Source of the DNA: Achatina immaculata
Lineage: Eukaryota; Mollusca; Gastropoda; Stylommatophora; Achatinidae
Direction of reading: 5' to 3'
Length of the DNA stretch: 64,000 nucleotides
Assembly: GCA_009760885.1 (NCBI GenBank)
Contig: CM019701.1
Coordinates: 34,362,697 to 34,426,696, forward strand
The notes beneath the pieces were generated by a model, which did no database searches, was not told the origin of the DNA, and saw only the letters and a program-made list of their open reading frames with translations. Positions 22,705 through 34,330 of this stretch are shown here, piece by piece. Both the position numbers and the translations under genes were made by a program. The first letter of the stretch is position 1. Each line of letters opens with the position of its first letter.

Positions 22705-24378
22705 ATCAGTTATAAATTTACATTTTCATCCAAACGTCACATTTTTCTAATGAAATGCAGAAATATCACGATGACCTATAATGCCTGCATATTTTTATGA
22801 TTACTCTGCCGATAACAGTATTTGTTTTAAAAGAAACAATGTGAAATTTACCAAGTTGTGGAAAACATGTGAAAAACAGGGAAGTATGATTGTTAGTTTA
22901 ATAATAGATGCATCAGTACTATCTAAAGATGCAAAGTTTGTGTGTGTATATACATATATATGTGTGTGTGTATGTGTGTGTGTGCTCGCGCGTGTGTGTG
23001 TAAGACACTATGTGTAGTATTCTTTATCATGTTGTAGTATTTTCTATGTAGCTCAACCTCTACAGCACACATATATTTGTCAACAGCCCCACGTTCAACA
23101 TTTATCCAGTGCTACATTTCACGATTAACACTAACAGATAATGTCAACAGACATGCCACGAACGTATGTAGAGCACTGGCTTGATTTCTCATAGTTTGAG
23201 ACACTAGTAGTCGCTATCTAGACCCAGTATTCTTTGATTTCTTACACCTTTCTATTCTACTCCAGCACAATCATGCAGGTAGTTCGTCTATACTATGTAT
23301 AGTATAGTTTGTCTATACTATGTATACTTATCAAATTATACATTTAATCGCAAACACAGAAAATATTTTTTAAAATACTTTCACAAAATACGAATGGCAT
23401 CATCATACATAAATCATGGTCTTGCACACATAAATCATGATCATGAATAGGTAAGATGTCTTCCACTAAAGTCATTCTATAAATTATCACTGGTTAAAAC
23501 TGATTAAATCGCTCACCACTGAATTGCATGTGACTCCCTTACTCTGCCAGATTAAATTTTAATGATAAACTGTGATAGAACGAAGCGGAAAATCTGCCAT
23601 TCTAGGAGTTAAAAATGAAAAGTACCACATTCCTAACCCAACTTATATTGGGCTAGAAACGTGGTACTTTTCATTTTATGTAGACTTTGCCTGAATATTG
23701 CTCTGAGAATTGAAACACATAGACATACAAGATCTACAAACCCTGCCAGTGTTGTTTTGAAGTGACAGAGTAAAGGATCTTGTTTACAGGATTGTCTCAA
23801 TGCCAACATCAGAAATTACACGCAGTTAACCTGTTCATGTGTTTGACGTCAAGAGTAGTTCGATACGGGAGAATCAGACAGCTCGGCCTAACCTTACAGA
23901 GAGGGCTAGCTGCTCAATGATCAAGTGAAACTTAATACAGTCTGGATTATGATCTCTTGGACGAAGTCGAAGTTGGTCCGCTTGAGGGTTTATGTCGCTT
24001 GCACTTAAGATAGCAAGAAGCATGATCTCGCAGTGGATTATTCAGTGACGGTGACTGGCACGTCATTATTATACATGTGTATGAGAACGTTAAGTAGCTG
24101 GCAATGAGATTATGTTGAATAACTACTGTACATTCTCACGGTAGCATGTTTGCCCAGAGATCACGACGTGGTTATGCTCTAGTAAATTTAGAAAGGGTTA
24201 ACAGGTGAAATACATTATGTGAATTCTCTGAGCAACTGTGAGTAAGAGACGTTTATGTATTACTGTTCATGAAGGATTTTAACTAGGGTGAGCCACTGCT
24301 GGCCTGAAGTAATGCCTTGATCAAGGGCAGATGCTGTCAATTTATGTGTCTGGTTCACATATGTTTGTCTTTAAATGT
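22705..24378. other. mostly unannotated; TG repeat
   Basis: (TG)n with CGCG at about 22939-23000 and a MITE fragment at 23540-23790 (separate entry). No gene supported. Confidence 0.4.
23540..23790 (-). mobile_element. MITE fragment with internal hairpin (copy 3)
   Basis: The reverse strand carries ACACTGGCAGGGTTTGTAGA and CAGAGCAATATTCAGG, as in the TTAA MITE at 36596-36823. It then runs into a hairpin with 29 bp arms at 23612-23640 and 23649-23677 (three mismatches, 8 bp loop). Termini are not clear. Confidence 0.65.
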
Positions 24379-24809
24379 GCATTTCTGATCACGTGCCGCG
24401 TGGCGTAGTCGATCATTTCTCTCCACAATTCCCTGTCTTTAGACTTGATTGTGAGATCCGACGGTCACTTTCTTCCTAGCCACACTGACAGCCCATCCAG
24501 TAACTCCCTTCTCTGTCTTCCTCTGTCTCTTATTCCATCAATTTTTCCACTTGCCACAATGTGTTCCAATTTTCCACTTCTCAGAAAATGTCCTACAAAT
24601 CTCGGTTGCCTGCCTCTGATCTTTGCTGTAATTTGCCTCTTAACTCCAGCCTTTCTGACGACTTCTTCATTTGTTTTCTTAGCTGTAGATTGTAGCTTCA
24701 ACATCCTTCTTATAAATCACATTTCCATGGCCTCCATTTCTCACTGTACTCTCATAGATCATGCTTCACATCCATAAAACAAAATTGACTCGATGTAACA
24801 TTTAAGTAC

Positions 24810-25850
24810 TCAAAATCTTGTTTCCATTGATATGGATCTGTTGCACAAGATGTTTCTCATTTTCTGGAATGTTGGCTTGGCCTGAGCACGTATGGTTTTT
24901 ATTTCGTTGTGACATTTCCCATCAGCTATTATAATTGTTCCTAAATATTTTAATCTATCATCTTGTTTCAGTTCTCTGCAATCGATGGTAATGCTACATT
25001 TTAGTGGTATTCTTTTCTTTGAGATGACCATCACTACAGTCTTAATTTTATTCATGCTGAGACCTTTACTTTTACTTTCATGAACCACGACGTCCAGAAG
25101 AGCCTGTAGCTCACCTTCACTTTTAGCAATCAGAACTGTGTCGTCTGCATATCTTAAGTTGTTAAGGTTGTACCCGCCAACTGATACTCCTGGCAAGCTC
25201 TCAGTATTTCTCATTATGTTTTCGCTGTACAAGGAAAATAGTTCAGGAGATGGAACACATCCTTGTCTCAGTCCCAATTTTGTGTCTTGGAATGCTCCTA
25301 TTTGGTTCTCAACCTTCAATGCTGCTGATTGCTGCCAGTATATGTTTTTGATGAGTTTCAGATCTTTCCCATCTATGTTGATGCCTTCCAGCATTCTTAT
25401 AATTTCTGTGTGTCTCACTTTATCGAATGCTTTACAGCAGTTTATGAAACATAAGTATAGGTCCGCCTTTACTTTCATCAATGTTCTCAATATATGTATA
25501 GCATTACTTGTGCCTTTTCCTTCGACGAAGCCACACTGTTCTTCGGCGATTTCTGGTTTTATTTTGCCCCTGACTCTTCTCATGACAATACGAACCAAGA
25601 TTTTGGTAACATGGCTCATAAGACTAATGATTCGATGGTCTTCACATTCAATTGCACCATATTTCTTTCGTAGGGCAATGAAAACTGATTGCAAAATCTC
25701 TGATGGGACATAGCTACTGTTATAGATGTCATTCATCAATCTGGTAATTATTTCTATGCCAAGCTCTCCTAATGCTTCCAATTCTTCCTTGGTGATTTTA
25801 TCTGTTCCTAGTGCTTTGTTGTTCTTCATGTGTTTGATGGCTTCTTCCAC
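24810..25850 (-). pseudogene. Reverse transcriptase of family-B' LINE
   Basis: An uninterrupted frame of 346 codons. In order: NNKALGTDKITKE (RT motif 0/1), HRIISLMSHVTKI, EEQCGFVEGKGT, LYLCFINCCKAFDKV (motif A; the first Asp is replaced by Asn, FINCCKAFD against FIDYxKAFD), LRQGCVPSPELFSLY (motif B), NNLRYADDTVLIA (motif C, intact), KYLGTIIIADGKC. The frame is open but the motif A Asp to Asn change should abolish polymerase activity. The C-terminal part continues in another frame at 24704-24465 (TAKKTNEEVVRKAGVK, FVGHFLR). Confidence 0.85.
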
Positions 25851-26345
25851 TTCTGCTTTCAGTATGGGAGGTCCTTCATTATTATTTCGTATATCTTTCC
25901 GCCTCTGTTGTCCTCATAGAGTTCTCTAATGTATTCTCATCACCGTACCATTATTTCATCTTTACCCATTATTGTATGCCCCTCATTTGACTCCAGGCAA
26001 CCAGTCTTGTGGTATGCCCTTTTGTTTGTTCAATATTCCTTTATTTGTTTGTACATATCTCTTGCGTTTCCATGATGGTGTGTCTCTATTTCATTACATT
26101 TTTTATTTAGCCACTCTTCTTTAGCTTTATTGCATTTGTGTCTTATTTCTTTATTTATTTTGTCTTATTCATCTTTATTTACCTTAAGACTTCTTTTCCG
26201 ATCAATTAGTTGGAAAATTTTTTCTTGTCGTCCACCCCTGTTTAGCGTATCGTTTATCTGGAGGTAGGATTTCGATAGATGTTTGCTGAATAGAGTCTTT
26301 AAGCATATTCCATTGTTCATTGTTCATCATTCGTTTCAATCTTCT

Positions 26346-26351
26346 CTATAG

Positions 26352-26404
<53 letters not shown>
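26346..26404. repeat. (TA)n microsatellite
   Basis: About 28 TA dinucleotides in the linker of the family-B' LINE. Confidence 0.97.
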
Positions 26405-26406
<2 letters not shown>

Positions 26407-26425
26407 GTACTATGGTCTTATATTG

Positions 26426-27320
26426 TTATTGTATTGCCTTATCTTTCCGTAACCGCTCTCTATCTAGTTCTTTGTTTTTAGCTGCTACCTTTAACCTCTT
26501 TAGCCTGATTCTCACTTTTCCTAGAACTGGGATGTGGTCACTGTTGCAGTCTGCTCTTGGTCTTGTTTTCACGGATATTAGTGAGTTCCTGAATCTTCTG
26601 TTGATCATAATGTAATCTATCTGGTTACGTATATTATTATTTGGGCTTTTCCATGTCCATAGTCGCCTTGGGTGTTGTTGAAACCAAGTATTTCCTATTA
26701 TCATTTTATTCTTTTCTGCCCACTCAATCAACATCTCTCCTTTTGTATTTCTGATACCTAGTCCATATTTGCCAGTAGCTTCATTGTCTTGTTCAATCCC
26801 TACTTTTGGGTTTAAATGGCCCAGCACAAAGTTTACCTCCCATGGTTTGCACTGTTTCATTGCCATGTCCAGATTGTTGCAAAATTCTTTTATCTCATCG
26901 TCATAGCTTTCTGAAGTTGGTGCGTATACTTGGATGAGATTTGTGTCTATTGGGTGGCCCTGTAATTTAACCATTAACACTCTGTCCGATATGCACCAGA
27001 AACCTTTCACGGTTCTTGCTGTCTTCTTATCCAATATTATGCCAGCTCCATTTATACACTGGTTTCCCAGTCTATATTTGTAGAATGTCTGGAATAGAGT
27101 GAAAGATGTATGATAAAGGGCAGAATGTCAGACGGGCCTGCGTGCCAAATTCTTAACCCTTTTGAAATAAAGATCAATCAATCAATCCCCCAGAATATAT
27201 TATTTTGAAGTCTTTATGATCTCTGCTTCTTGCTCCAGTCCATCTCATTTCACATAAACCAAGGATGTTAATTTCCATTCTTTTCATTTCTTGTTCGATG
27301 CTTTCCAGTTGGAAAACATC
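26426..27320 (-). pseudogene. APE endonuclease of family-B' LINE, interrupted
   Basis: The N-terminal codons (MKRMEINILGLCEMRWTGA, with the ExRW catalytic Glu) lie at about 27310-27190 and the rest at 27062-26426: LIQVYAPTSES, NFVLGHLNPKVG (normally GDFNAKVG, so Asp and Phe are lost), RNQIDYIMI and NSDHIPV (the terminal SDH box). The insertion at 27069-27186 separates the parts after YSGG. The endonuclease is inactive through both the insertion and the DFN change. Confidence 0.85.
27069..27186 (+). mobile_element. Short retroposon end with (AATC)n tail
   Basis: The sequence GGCAGAATGTCAGACGGGCC, then TTAACCCTTTTGAAATAAAG and an ATCAATCAATC tail, is shared with 48270-48352 and, more diverged, with 59626-59720. 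Here it interrupts the endonuclease reading frame of the family-B' LINE. It is the 3' end of an unidentified LINE or a SINE mobilised by one. Confidence 0.75.
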
Positions 27321-27384
27321 GAAAAAGCATTTTGATAAATTCGTAAATTTTGTAATACAGAATATGAGCAGCGAGAAAACCGAA

Positions 27385-27690
27385 GGAAGAAGTTGTGAAA
27401 GAGGCTGAAGAAACAAGGAAAAGTATAACGAAGATCACAAAACCGCAGTCTAAATTTGTGGGGCGTGTCTGGAGGAGAGGAGGGCTAGAGCACCTAATGA
27501 CAACAGGAAAGATCGAAGGCAGAGGAGACGGAGGTAGACAGAGAGAAAAGACTTGACGATTTGACGTCCTGGCACGGGAAATTCTCAGTAACAAACCTTT
27601 TGGGATGCACTAGGGATCGAGGGTTATGAAAGGACATGACATCCTAAGGCTGTCGGCAGAAACCATGACAGAGAGAAAGGGAGAGAGAGT
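27385..27690 (+). pseudogene. Family-D LINE C-terminal fragment
   Basis: The plus strand reads EEVVKEAEETRKSITKI, then QSKFVGRVWRRGGLEHLM and TTGKIEGRG, the post-RT segment seen in families B and D, followed by a degraded end and an AGAG-rich tail at about 27670-27690. It lies next to the 5' end of the family-B' LINE on the opposite strand. Confidence 0.75.
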
Positions 27691-27785
27691 GTGTGTATGT
27701 GCGAGCTAACTGAATATTTGTGCTGACTTAGAATTAAGTCTGCTTGATGTTATTTTCGCTTTTATGAGTGTTTTTTTTTCTTTTT

Positions 27786-28008
27786 CGTAAAAGCCGAAAA
27801 TCTTCCTAGGGTTTCTTTCCATTAACGAAAACAGGTATTAATCAACTGTCTCTCCGTCGTAAAAGCCGAAAATCTTCCTAGGGTTTCTTTCTATTAACGA
27901 AAACAGGTATTAATCAACTGTCTCTCCGTCGTAAAAGCCGAAAATCTTCCTAGGGTTTCTTTCCATTAACGAAAACAGGTATTAATCAACTGTCTCTCCG
28001 TCGTAAAC
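27786..28008. repeat. 72 bp tandem repeat, three units
   Basis: Units start at 27786, 27858 and 27930 (CGTAAAAGCCGAAAATCTTC) and are almost identical, which implies recent duplication. Confidence 0.97.
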
Positions 28009-28087
28009 CGATGAGGCGTATAGTGGACTTTCGAAAAGCAAGGGATACCTGTAATACTATTTCGTGCTTACATTCAGTTGCCTGATC

Positions 28088-28097
<10 letters not shown>

Positions 28098-28118
<21 letters not shown>

Positions 28119-28130
28119 AGAGAAGGGCGG
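28098..28130. repeat. (GA)n microsatellite
   Basis: GA dinucleotide run. Confidence 0.9.
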
Positions 28131-28371
28131 GGCTGAGGGAGGGAGTGAAAAAGAGAGGATTTTAAAACGTCTTTATACATATTTTGTGTTTGAGTGTGTG
28201 TGTGTGCGTATGTGTGGGTGTTTTTATTCTTTTAACATGCAAAATCTTCAGGGAACACCCAAAGAGAAAGTACAATAAGAAATATCTTGTACCTATTTTT
28301 TGTGTCTAGTTTCATTGTATCTAGACGTTCATTGTATTATCTGTCTAATTTACGAGTAGTGGTGGTGGGTG

Positions 28372-29217
28372 TAGACAAAGAATATTACGATGCCATAACA
28401 GTTGGAGGTTATGAAATACCAGAGATTAGATATGCTGATGACACAGTATTGCTGTCCACAACACAAGAAGGAATGGAAAAACTAATTATGTCAGTCCGCA
28501 AGAACAGCGAAGAGCAGAACCTCTATCTTAATGCAAAGAAAACTAAAGTGATGACAACTGACAAAACAAACAAGGCAACTGAAATATGTATCAATGAAGA
28601 AAAACTGGAAGAAGTGGAGAGTTTTGAATATCTTGGATCACTACTAACTAATAATGGAGATACAATGAGGGAAATTAAAAGGAGGACATCTATTGCTCTT
28701 CAGAAAGTAAAACAAATAAAGAATCTGTGGAGAGGAGCAGACAGAACCACAAAAATAAGATTTTTAAGGGCATGCATCTTTCCCATGGCAACATATGCCT
28801 GTGAGACCTGGACACTTAACAAAACAGCTGAGAAGCACATAAATGCCTTTGAATGTAAATGCTATAGAAGAGTTCTCCAAATATCGTGGACACAAAAAAG
28901 AACAAATATATCTATACTACAAGAGCTTAATATTGAAGAAGGCTGGCTAGTAAAGAGGATTAAAGAGAGAAAACTGAAATATTTTGGCCACATTAAACGT
29001 CATGATAATTTAGAGAAGACCGTATTGGAAGGATACATAATGGGAAAAAGAAAAAGAGGAAGACCGAAACGAAGATGGCTGCAAGACATCGTTGATGATC
29101 TGGAAATGGATGCAGCAGCAGCAGGCCATCTTGCTCACAACCGAGAGGCCTACAGGAGTGCTGTTTGGGAGGCAAAGTTCCGCAAGGGACATGCAAAGGA
29201 ATGAATGAATGAATGAA
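28372..29217 (+). mobile_element. Family-A LINE, cleanly bounded 3' copy
   Basis: A single open frame to 29204 covers EIRYADDTVLL (RT motif C), MSVRKNSEEQNLYLNAKKTK, VESFEYLGSLL, ACETWTLNKTAEKHIN, RRVLQISWTQKRTN, HIKRHDNLEKTVLEGY, GKRKRGRPKRRWLQD and a C-terminus ending FRKGHAKE. The stop codon TGA lies inside the GAATGAATGAATGAATG tail. A perfect 12 bp duplication TGGTGGTGGGTG flanks it (28360-28371 and 29218-29229). The truncation removed everything upstream of RT motif C, so it cannot move by itself, but its frame is intact: the youngest-looking family-A copy here. Confidence 0.95.
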
Positions 29218-29229
29218 TGGTGGTGGGTG

Positions 29230-30090
29230 GGGGGTTCAATAAATGTTTGTTTGGGTGTGTGTGTGGTAAATATGAAGAGCCATATGTAGATATAACAAGG
29301 GGGAGGGAAGGAGGTGTGAAAAACGAGAACTAGACAAAAGATACGGGAAACTGAATACTCAGATACGAGTCTGAGATAGTCTGAGAATATAAAAGCAGAT
29401 GAAAGTGTACCTGGTACATCGTGATATTAATAGAGGTTATCATCTCTTGATCGGAGAAATGATGAATAAAATCTTCAACATCAACTTTTTATAAAGGCGC
29501 ATGAAAAGGTCTTTTAATTAAATCAAAGAAAGCTCTCCTTTATTAGAACGGACCGGTTGGACGTCAGATTTTGAAGAAAAAAAAAGCTTTAAATAAAACT
29601 AGAAAAGTTAATATAAATGGAAATCTGAAGTCACCGTTAAAAATGTGACAAACAGATAAGAACTATAATGTTAACAATAAACTTTTTTTTTAAATAAAGG
29701 AAGAAAAATGTCCCGTTATAAAAGGAACTCGGGATCTGACACATGTAGAAAACAAACATATCCTGCTATCAATCAGTAAATAGCAGATTGAAGAGCTCTG
29801 TAACAAACTCTTCAGCTGGAATTAACAAAGTGATTGATGTGATAGAAAAGCACTTTAACAGAACATATGATGGAAAAGCACTTTAACAGAACATAAAAGC
29901 TGACACGCCTTTTAATATATTTAACTATATTTCATTACCCCAACAAGGATACTGCCCGTTGATTACGTACTTCGCTGAATAAACTCACTTTCGTTTTACT
30001 CTTGTTAACGTCCTTCTGAAATACGTTTCCCCTTCTTGAATGCGAACTTTGTAAGCAACTCCGTCGTGTTCGTTCAAACTGTGGAAGTCT
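29230..30090. other. no recognisable gene
   Basis: AT-rich sequence; TAACAGAACAT with a CACTTTAACAGAACATA repeat near 29850-29900 only. Confidence 0.4.
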
Positions 30091-30098
30091 GATTATGT

Positions 30099-30131
30099 AC
30101 ATGAGTGTAACTGCAGGAAAAACAATCACCA

Positions 30132-30162
<31 letters not shown>

Positions 30163-30330
30163 AATATGAAGCATAAGTATAGGTCCGCCTTTACTTCCAT
30201 TGATCTTTCCATCAATGTTCTCAATATATGTATAGCATACATATGTGTAATACATGAGTGTAACTGCAGGAAAAACAATCACAATAATAATAAGAAGAAG
30301 AAGAAGAAGAAAAATAAGAAGAAGAAGAAT
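30099..30330 (-). mobile_element. Family-B' LINE scrap between direct repeats
   Basis: Bases 30166-30240 match the family-B' RT at 25440-25500 (antisense, KHKYRSAF-like reading on the plus strand). A perfect 31 bp direct repeat beginning ACATGAGTGTAACTGCAGG flanks it (30099-30129 and 30252-30282), each copy followed by an ATA/AAG-type trinucleotide run. Confidence 0.7.
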
Positions 30331-31430
30331 TTGCTTATTCCATCTGTAACTAGAGAAAGAAAAAAAATCAATCAGTGAAAAATCATAGACTGTCAGATTC
30401 CCTTTTTCAAGTCACTGGGTTTTTATGTGAAAAATTTCTGTTTGATTTTCATTCAGAAAGTAAGAGACACGGGAGGCATATATAAAAACTGAACATATAT
30501 ATACACACAAAGCCACTGCAGCAAAGCTACGATAATAAAATGTAAGATTATTTGAAACAAAATCGCACCATATTGTAAACCCTTTACTCTAACCACATTC
30601 ATCTATTCCACCCACCTTTTTCTCAACTTGACAACTATTATATCCATCTCTCTCTTCTTGGCTTTCACCGCCACCTCTTTACTATCAACCTATCACATCT
30701 CACGAGTCTTCATTTAAACATTCACAATACTTCACCACGCGCACTCTCGGACACGGCTTCTTCCAAGTCACAGCCAAATGCTCCCCCTTTTTCTATAAAT
30801 TTCTATATTTTTTATATCTTATACGTATTTTACGTGAAATTTATATTTTCTCCTCTTTCATTTTTATGTCTTGTATGTTTTCTGACGGTGTAAACCGAAA
30901 AGTTACATCTGTGTTGTTAACTAATAAAGCTGTTCCTACTTTTGTTTTAAATTGTCGTAACAGTTCGCCACACTGTTCTTCTCTGCATATCTTTAATATC
31001 TTATTACATTGCACAGTCTTAATTTTTTTTACTCTTACTATATGGATAAAGAAACTCCAGTATCAAGTATGCAAATTTCATTTTATGATCCGAACATTAT
31101 GCACGAAGCAGCAATACTCACTGACAAGATATCAACGTTGTTAACTCATTCAGTCATGGTAATGCTCTTAAGGAATCCACGAGTGATCAGTATTAGATTT
31201 GTGGAACAGGTTTTCCTCATAAAACTAATATTGTTCCCACAAGATTGATAAAACTGGCCAACACACATTTTGGTGCCTACAATTTTAGACCTGTTTCTGG
31301 GTATATTTGGCCGGGTGATTCGAAAAATGGCACACATTTTCCTCTATTACTTCTAGTTTTTTAGATAGAGAACATATGCCATATACCACGCTTCATTCTG
31401 CTCGCCCATAACAAAGCAGGATATTTTAAT
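30331..31430. other. no recognisable gene
   Basis: AT-rich sequence with no motif-bearing ORF. Confidence 0.4.
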
Positions 31431-31435
31431 ATAAA

Positions 31436-31508
31436 GGTAAAGATAGTCCCATAGCACATGCCGTAGGTTGCTAGACGTGTGCTCTAACCACTACGCTAAC
31501 CGGTCCCC
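31436..31508 (-). mobile_element. tRNA-derived SINE head (A-box side)
   Basis: The reverse strand reads GGTTAGCGTAGTGGTTAGAG followed by CACACGTCTAGCAACCTACGG. TAGCGTAGTGG matches the tRNA A-box consensus. No B box follows at the right spacing, so this is a truncated SINE or tRNA pseudogene. Confidence 0.6.
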
Positions 31509-32802
31509 TATTTTAATGTATTGTTTAAATTAATATCTTTTAAGCACGAAGGAAACATATAAAAGAAAAGTGTACTGCATGAAAATCTACTTATTTCATA
31601 CCAAAAGTACAAGTTTATGGTACTGACTTTCAACGCAATCGACACACAAGAAGCTCATTCTGTAAGACTTCCGATACTGGGATCTGCCAGAACAATCCCG
31701 TGTAAGGAAAGAGATAACAACATAGCAAACCTAGGTTGATTGGCAACCCTAGTGTAGGAAGTGATGAGTCAGAGACAAGCTAGTACCGGAATTGCCCAAT
31801 TCTGGGAAAGGTCTGTCTCCGACACAATATATAAAGGAAACATTGTAGAGTTTTAATCGGTCGGGATTTGTCAGCTGAGCACGTAGGAGGTCAGCGGATC
31901 GGGGGAGTCATGTTATTGTTCAAGCGCTATTGAGAATGTTTATTCTTCGTAGGAGAACCCATGTATGTATAGTTTGGTATTGGTTTATAATCTGTGATGT
32001 GGATGCATGCGAGCTGTGCAGTCGACTCCTCCGGTCCAATCCCGATCCACTTGGGTAATGATTGTGTTACGAAAGGTAATGAAAAATCATAACTCAGTTG
32101 AGGTGTAATTGTTTTATGTAAGGTTTTCATGTTTTTTTGTATTGGTAATGTGGAAGTGATGCTTTATAAGTGCACTTAATTTTTTTGTATTACAGATTTT
32201 ACGCATATGCTTGTCAATAATTCTTGCCAATTAGCTGCACTGTACAATCCACATCTCAATTATTTTAAGGAAATTGATTTAATGATTTTGTGGGTAACAA
32301 AATAAGCCGATGAAAAAACAATATAAATTGAAGATACTTTGTGTGATTTGTTCACTATGTAAACTGATGAATAACAATAATATAACTGATGATCCTTTGA
32401 AGAAGAGCTACTTGTGTTATTCATTTTTCTGTAATGTGTGAATGTGTAGTCTGTGCAATCTCCAATCCTCGTGTACCTAATTAGATAAGATACCAATAAT
32501 AAAAATACAATGTAACAACATATAAATTACAGACAATTATTTAGTATTTAAAATCCTTTTATTATTCTTATGTAGGAATAAAATGGCTTTGTTATTGGAG
32601 GCAATAATTGTCTGTTTATTTCGTATGTTATACTGCATTTTTTTGTATGGTTGGAAGTGATTAATAAGACTAGACATCGACACGTTACACAAAATGGAAA
32701 GAAAACAATTAAACATTTCTTCAAATAATCATACGCTTCTATTGTCAAGCATCGTTTTACACAGTTAGCAAAATCACCAAATGAATCATCAATTTTTGTG
32801 TT

Positions 32803-33531
32803 TCATTCATTCATTTATTTGCATGTCCCTTGCGGAAATTTGCCTCCTAAACAGCACTCCTGTAGGCCTCTCGGTTGTGAGCAAAATGGCCTGCTGCTGT
32901 TGCATCCATTTCCAGATCGTCAACGATGTCTTGCAGCCATCGTCGTCTTGGTCTTCCTCTTTTTCTTTTTCCCATTATGTATCCTTCCAATACGGTCTTC
33001 TCTAAATTATCATGACGTTTAATGTGGCCAAAATATTTCAGTTTTCTCTCTTTAATCCTCTTCACTAGCCAGCCTTCTTCAATATTAAGCTCTTGTAGTA
33101 TAGATATATTTGTTCTTTTTTGTGTCCACGATATTTGGAGAACTCTTCTGTAGCATTTACATTCAAAGGCATTTATGTGTTTCTCAGCTGTTTTGTTAAG
33201 TGTCCAGGTCTCACAGGCATATGTTGCGATGGGAAAGATGCATGCCCTTAAACATCTTATTTTTGTGGTTCTGTCTGCTCCTCTCCACAGACTCTTTATT
33301 TGTTTTACTTTCTGAAGAGCGATAGATGTCCTCCTTTTAATTTCCCTCATTGTATCTCCATTATTAGTTAGTAGCGATCCAAGATATTCAAAACTCTCCA
33401 CTTCTTCCAGTTTTTCTTCATTGATACATATTTCAGTTGCCTTGTTTGTTTTGTCAGTTGTCATCAATTTAGTTTTCTTTGCATTAAGATAGAGGTTCTG
33501 CTCTTCGCTGTTCTTGCGGACTGACATAATT
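32803..33531 (-). mobile_element. Family-A LINE 3' copy with perfect TSD
   Basis: The reverse frame 33551-32847 reads MSVRKNSEEQNLYLNAKKTK, VESFEYLGSLL, ACETWTLNKTAEKHIN and GKRKRGRPRRRW, with the tail as CATT repeats at 32803-32815. A perfect 12 bp AATTTTTGTGTT lies on both sides (32791-32802 and 33532-33543). It inserted into the interior of the long-inverted-repeat element, so it is the younger of the two. Confidence 0.95.
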
Positions 33532-34071
33532 AATTTTTGTGTTATCAACATAAAATCACTATAACAATTTTCCTAAAAATTTGGGTTCGATTCATCTTGT
33601 AACCACGTAACTAATTGGAAAGAATATATTCAAATGCATATGCATAAAACTAGTAATATACAATTAAGTGCACATAAAAACACTTCCACACTACACAAAA
33701 TAATATCAAAATCTTATTTAGAACAATTACACCTACACTGAGTCATGATTATTCATTACCATACACAACATAACCCTAACAAAATATTTACCTAAGTGGA
33801 TCGGGATTGATCGAAGGAGTCAACAACACAGCTTGGATTCATCCACATCATATAATAACAACCAATACTAACCTAACACATATTGGTTCTCTTCCGACGA
33901 ATAAAATTTTCTCACGCTTGAACAATAACATGGCTGCCCCAATCGCTAGCATCATACGCGCTCAGCCTACAAAATCACGACCGATTAAAATTCTATCATC
34001 TTGTCGTTATATACCCGGCCAGTAAACTGATTTTTTTTTGGTCAGAGTTGTGCACCTCTACAATGACCGGT

Positions 34072-34330
34072 TAATTCATTCATTTGCATGTCCCTTGCAG
34101 AACTTTGCCTCCCTAACAGTACTCCTGTAGGCCTCTCGGTTGTGAGCAAGATGTCTTGCTGCTGATGCATCCATTTGCAGTTCATCAACTATGTCTTGCA
34201 TCCATCTTCGCCTTGGTCTTCTTCTCTTTCTTTTCCCCATTATGTACCCTTTAAAGACGGTTTTCTCTAGATTATCATGACGTTTAATGTGTCCAAAATA
34301 TTTCAATTTTCTCTCTTTAATCTTCTTGAT
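34072..34330 (-). mobile_element. Family-A LINE 3' end with perfect TSD
   Basis: A 259 bp 3' end of family A, flanked by CAATGACCGGT at 34061-34071 and 34331-34341. It sits inside the right arm of the long-inverted-repeat element and accounts for the extra length of that arm. Confidence 0.95.

Larger units (their letters stand above)
24390..27326 (-). mobile_element. Family-B' LINE, nearly full coding span
   Basis: Right to left: endonuclease start near 27320 (QLESIEQEMKRMEINILGLC), interrupted by a tail-type insertion at 27069-27186, endonuclease body 27034-26426, a decayed linker holding a (TA)n run, RT 25850-24810, and a C-terminal segment 24780-24465. Flanks GCATTTCTGAT (24379-24389) and GCATTTTGAT (27327-27336) may be an eroded target-site duplication. 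It is related to, but clearly diverged from, family B at 37.0-38.3 kb. Confidence 0.85.

Noticed and set aside
25138..25713. 191-codon plus-strand ORF
   Set aside because: Shadow of the reverse transcriptase coded on the other strand.
31436..31508. Functional tRNA gene on the minus strand
   Set aside because: A-box side only; no B box or pairing acceptor stem at the right distance.
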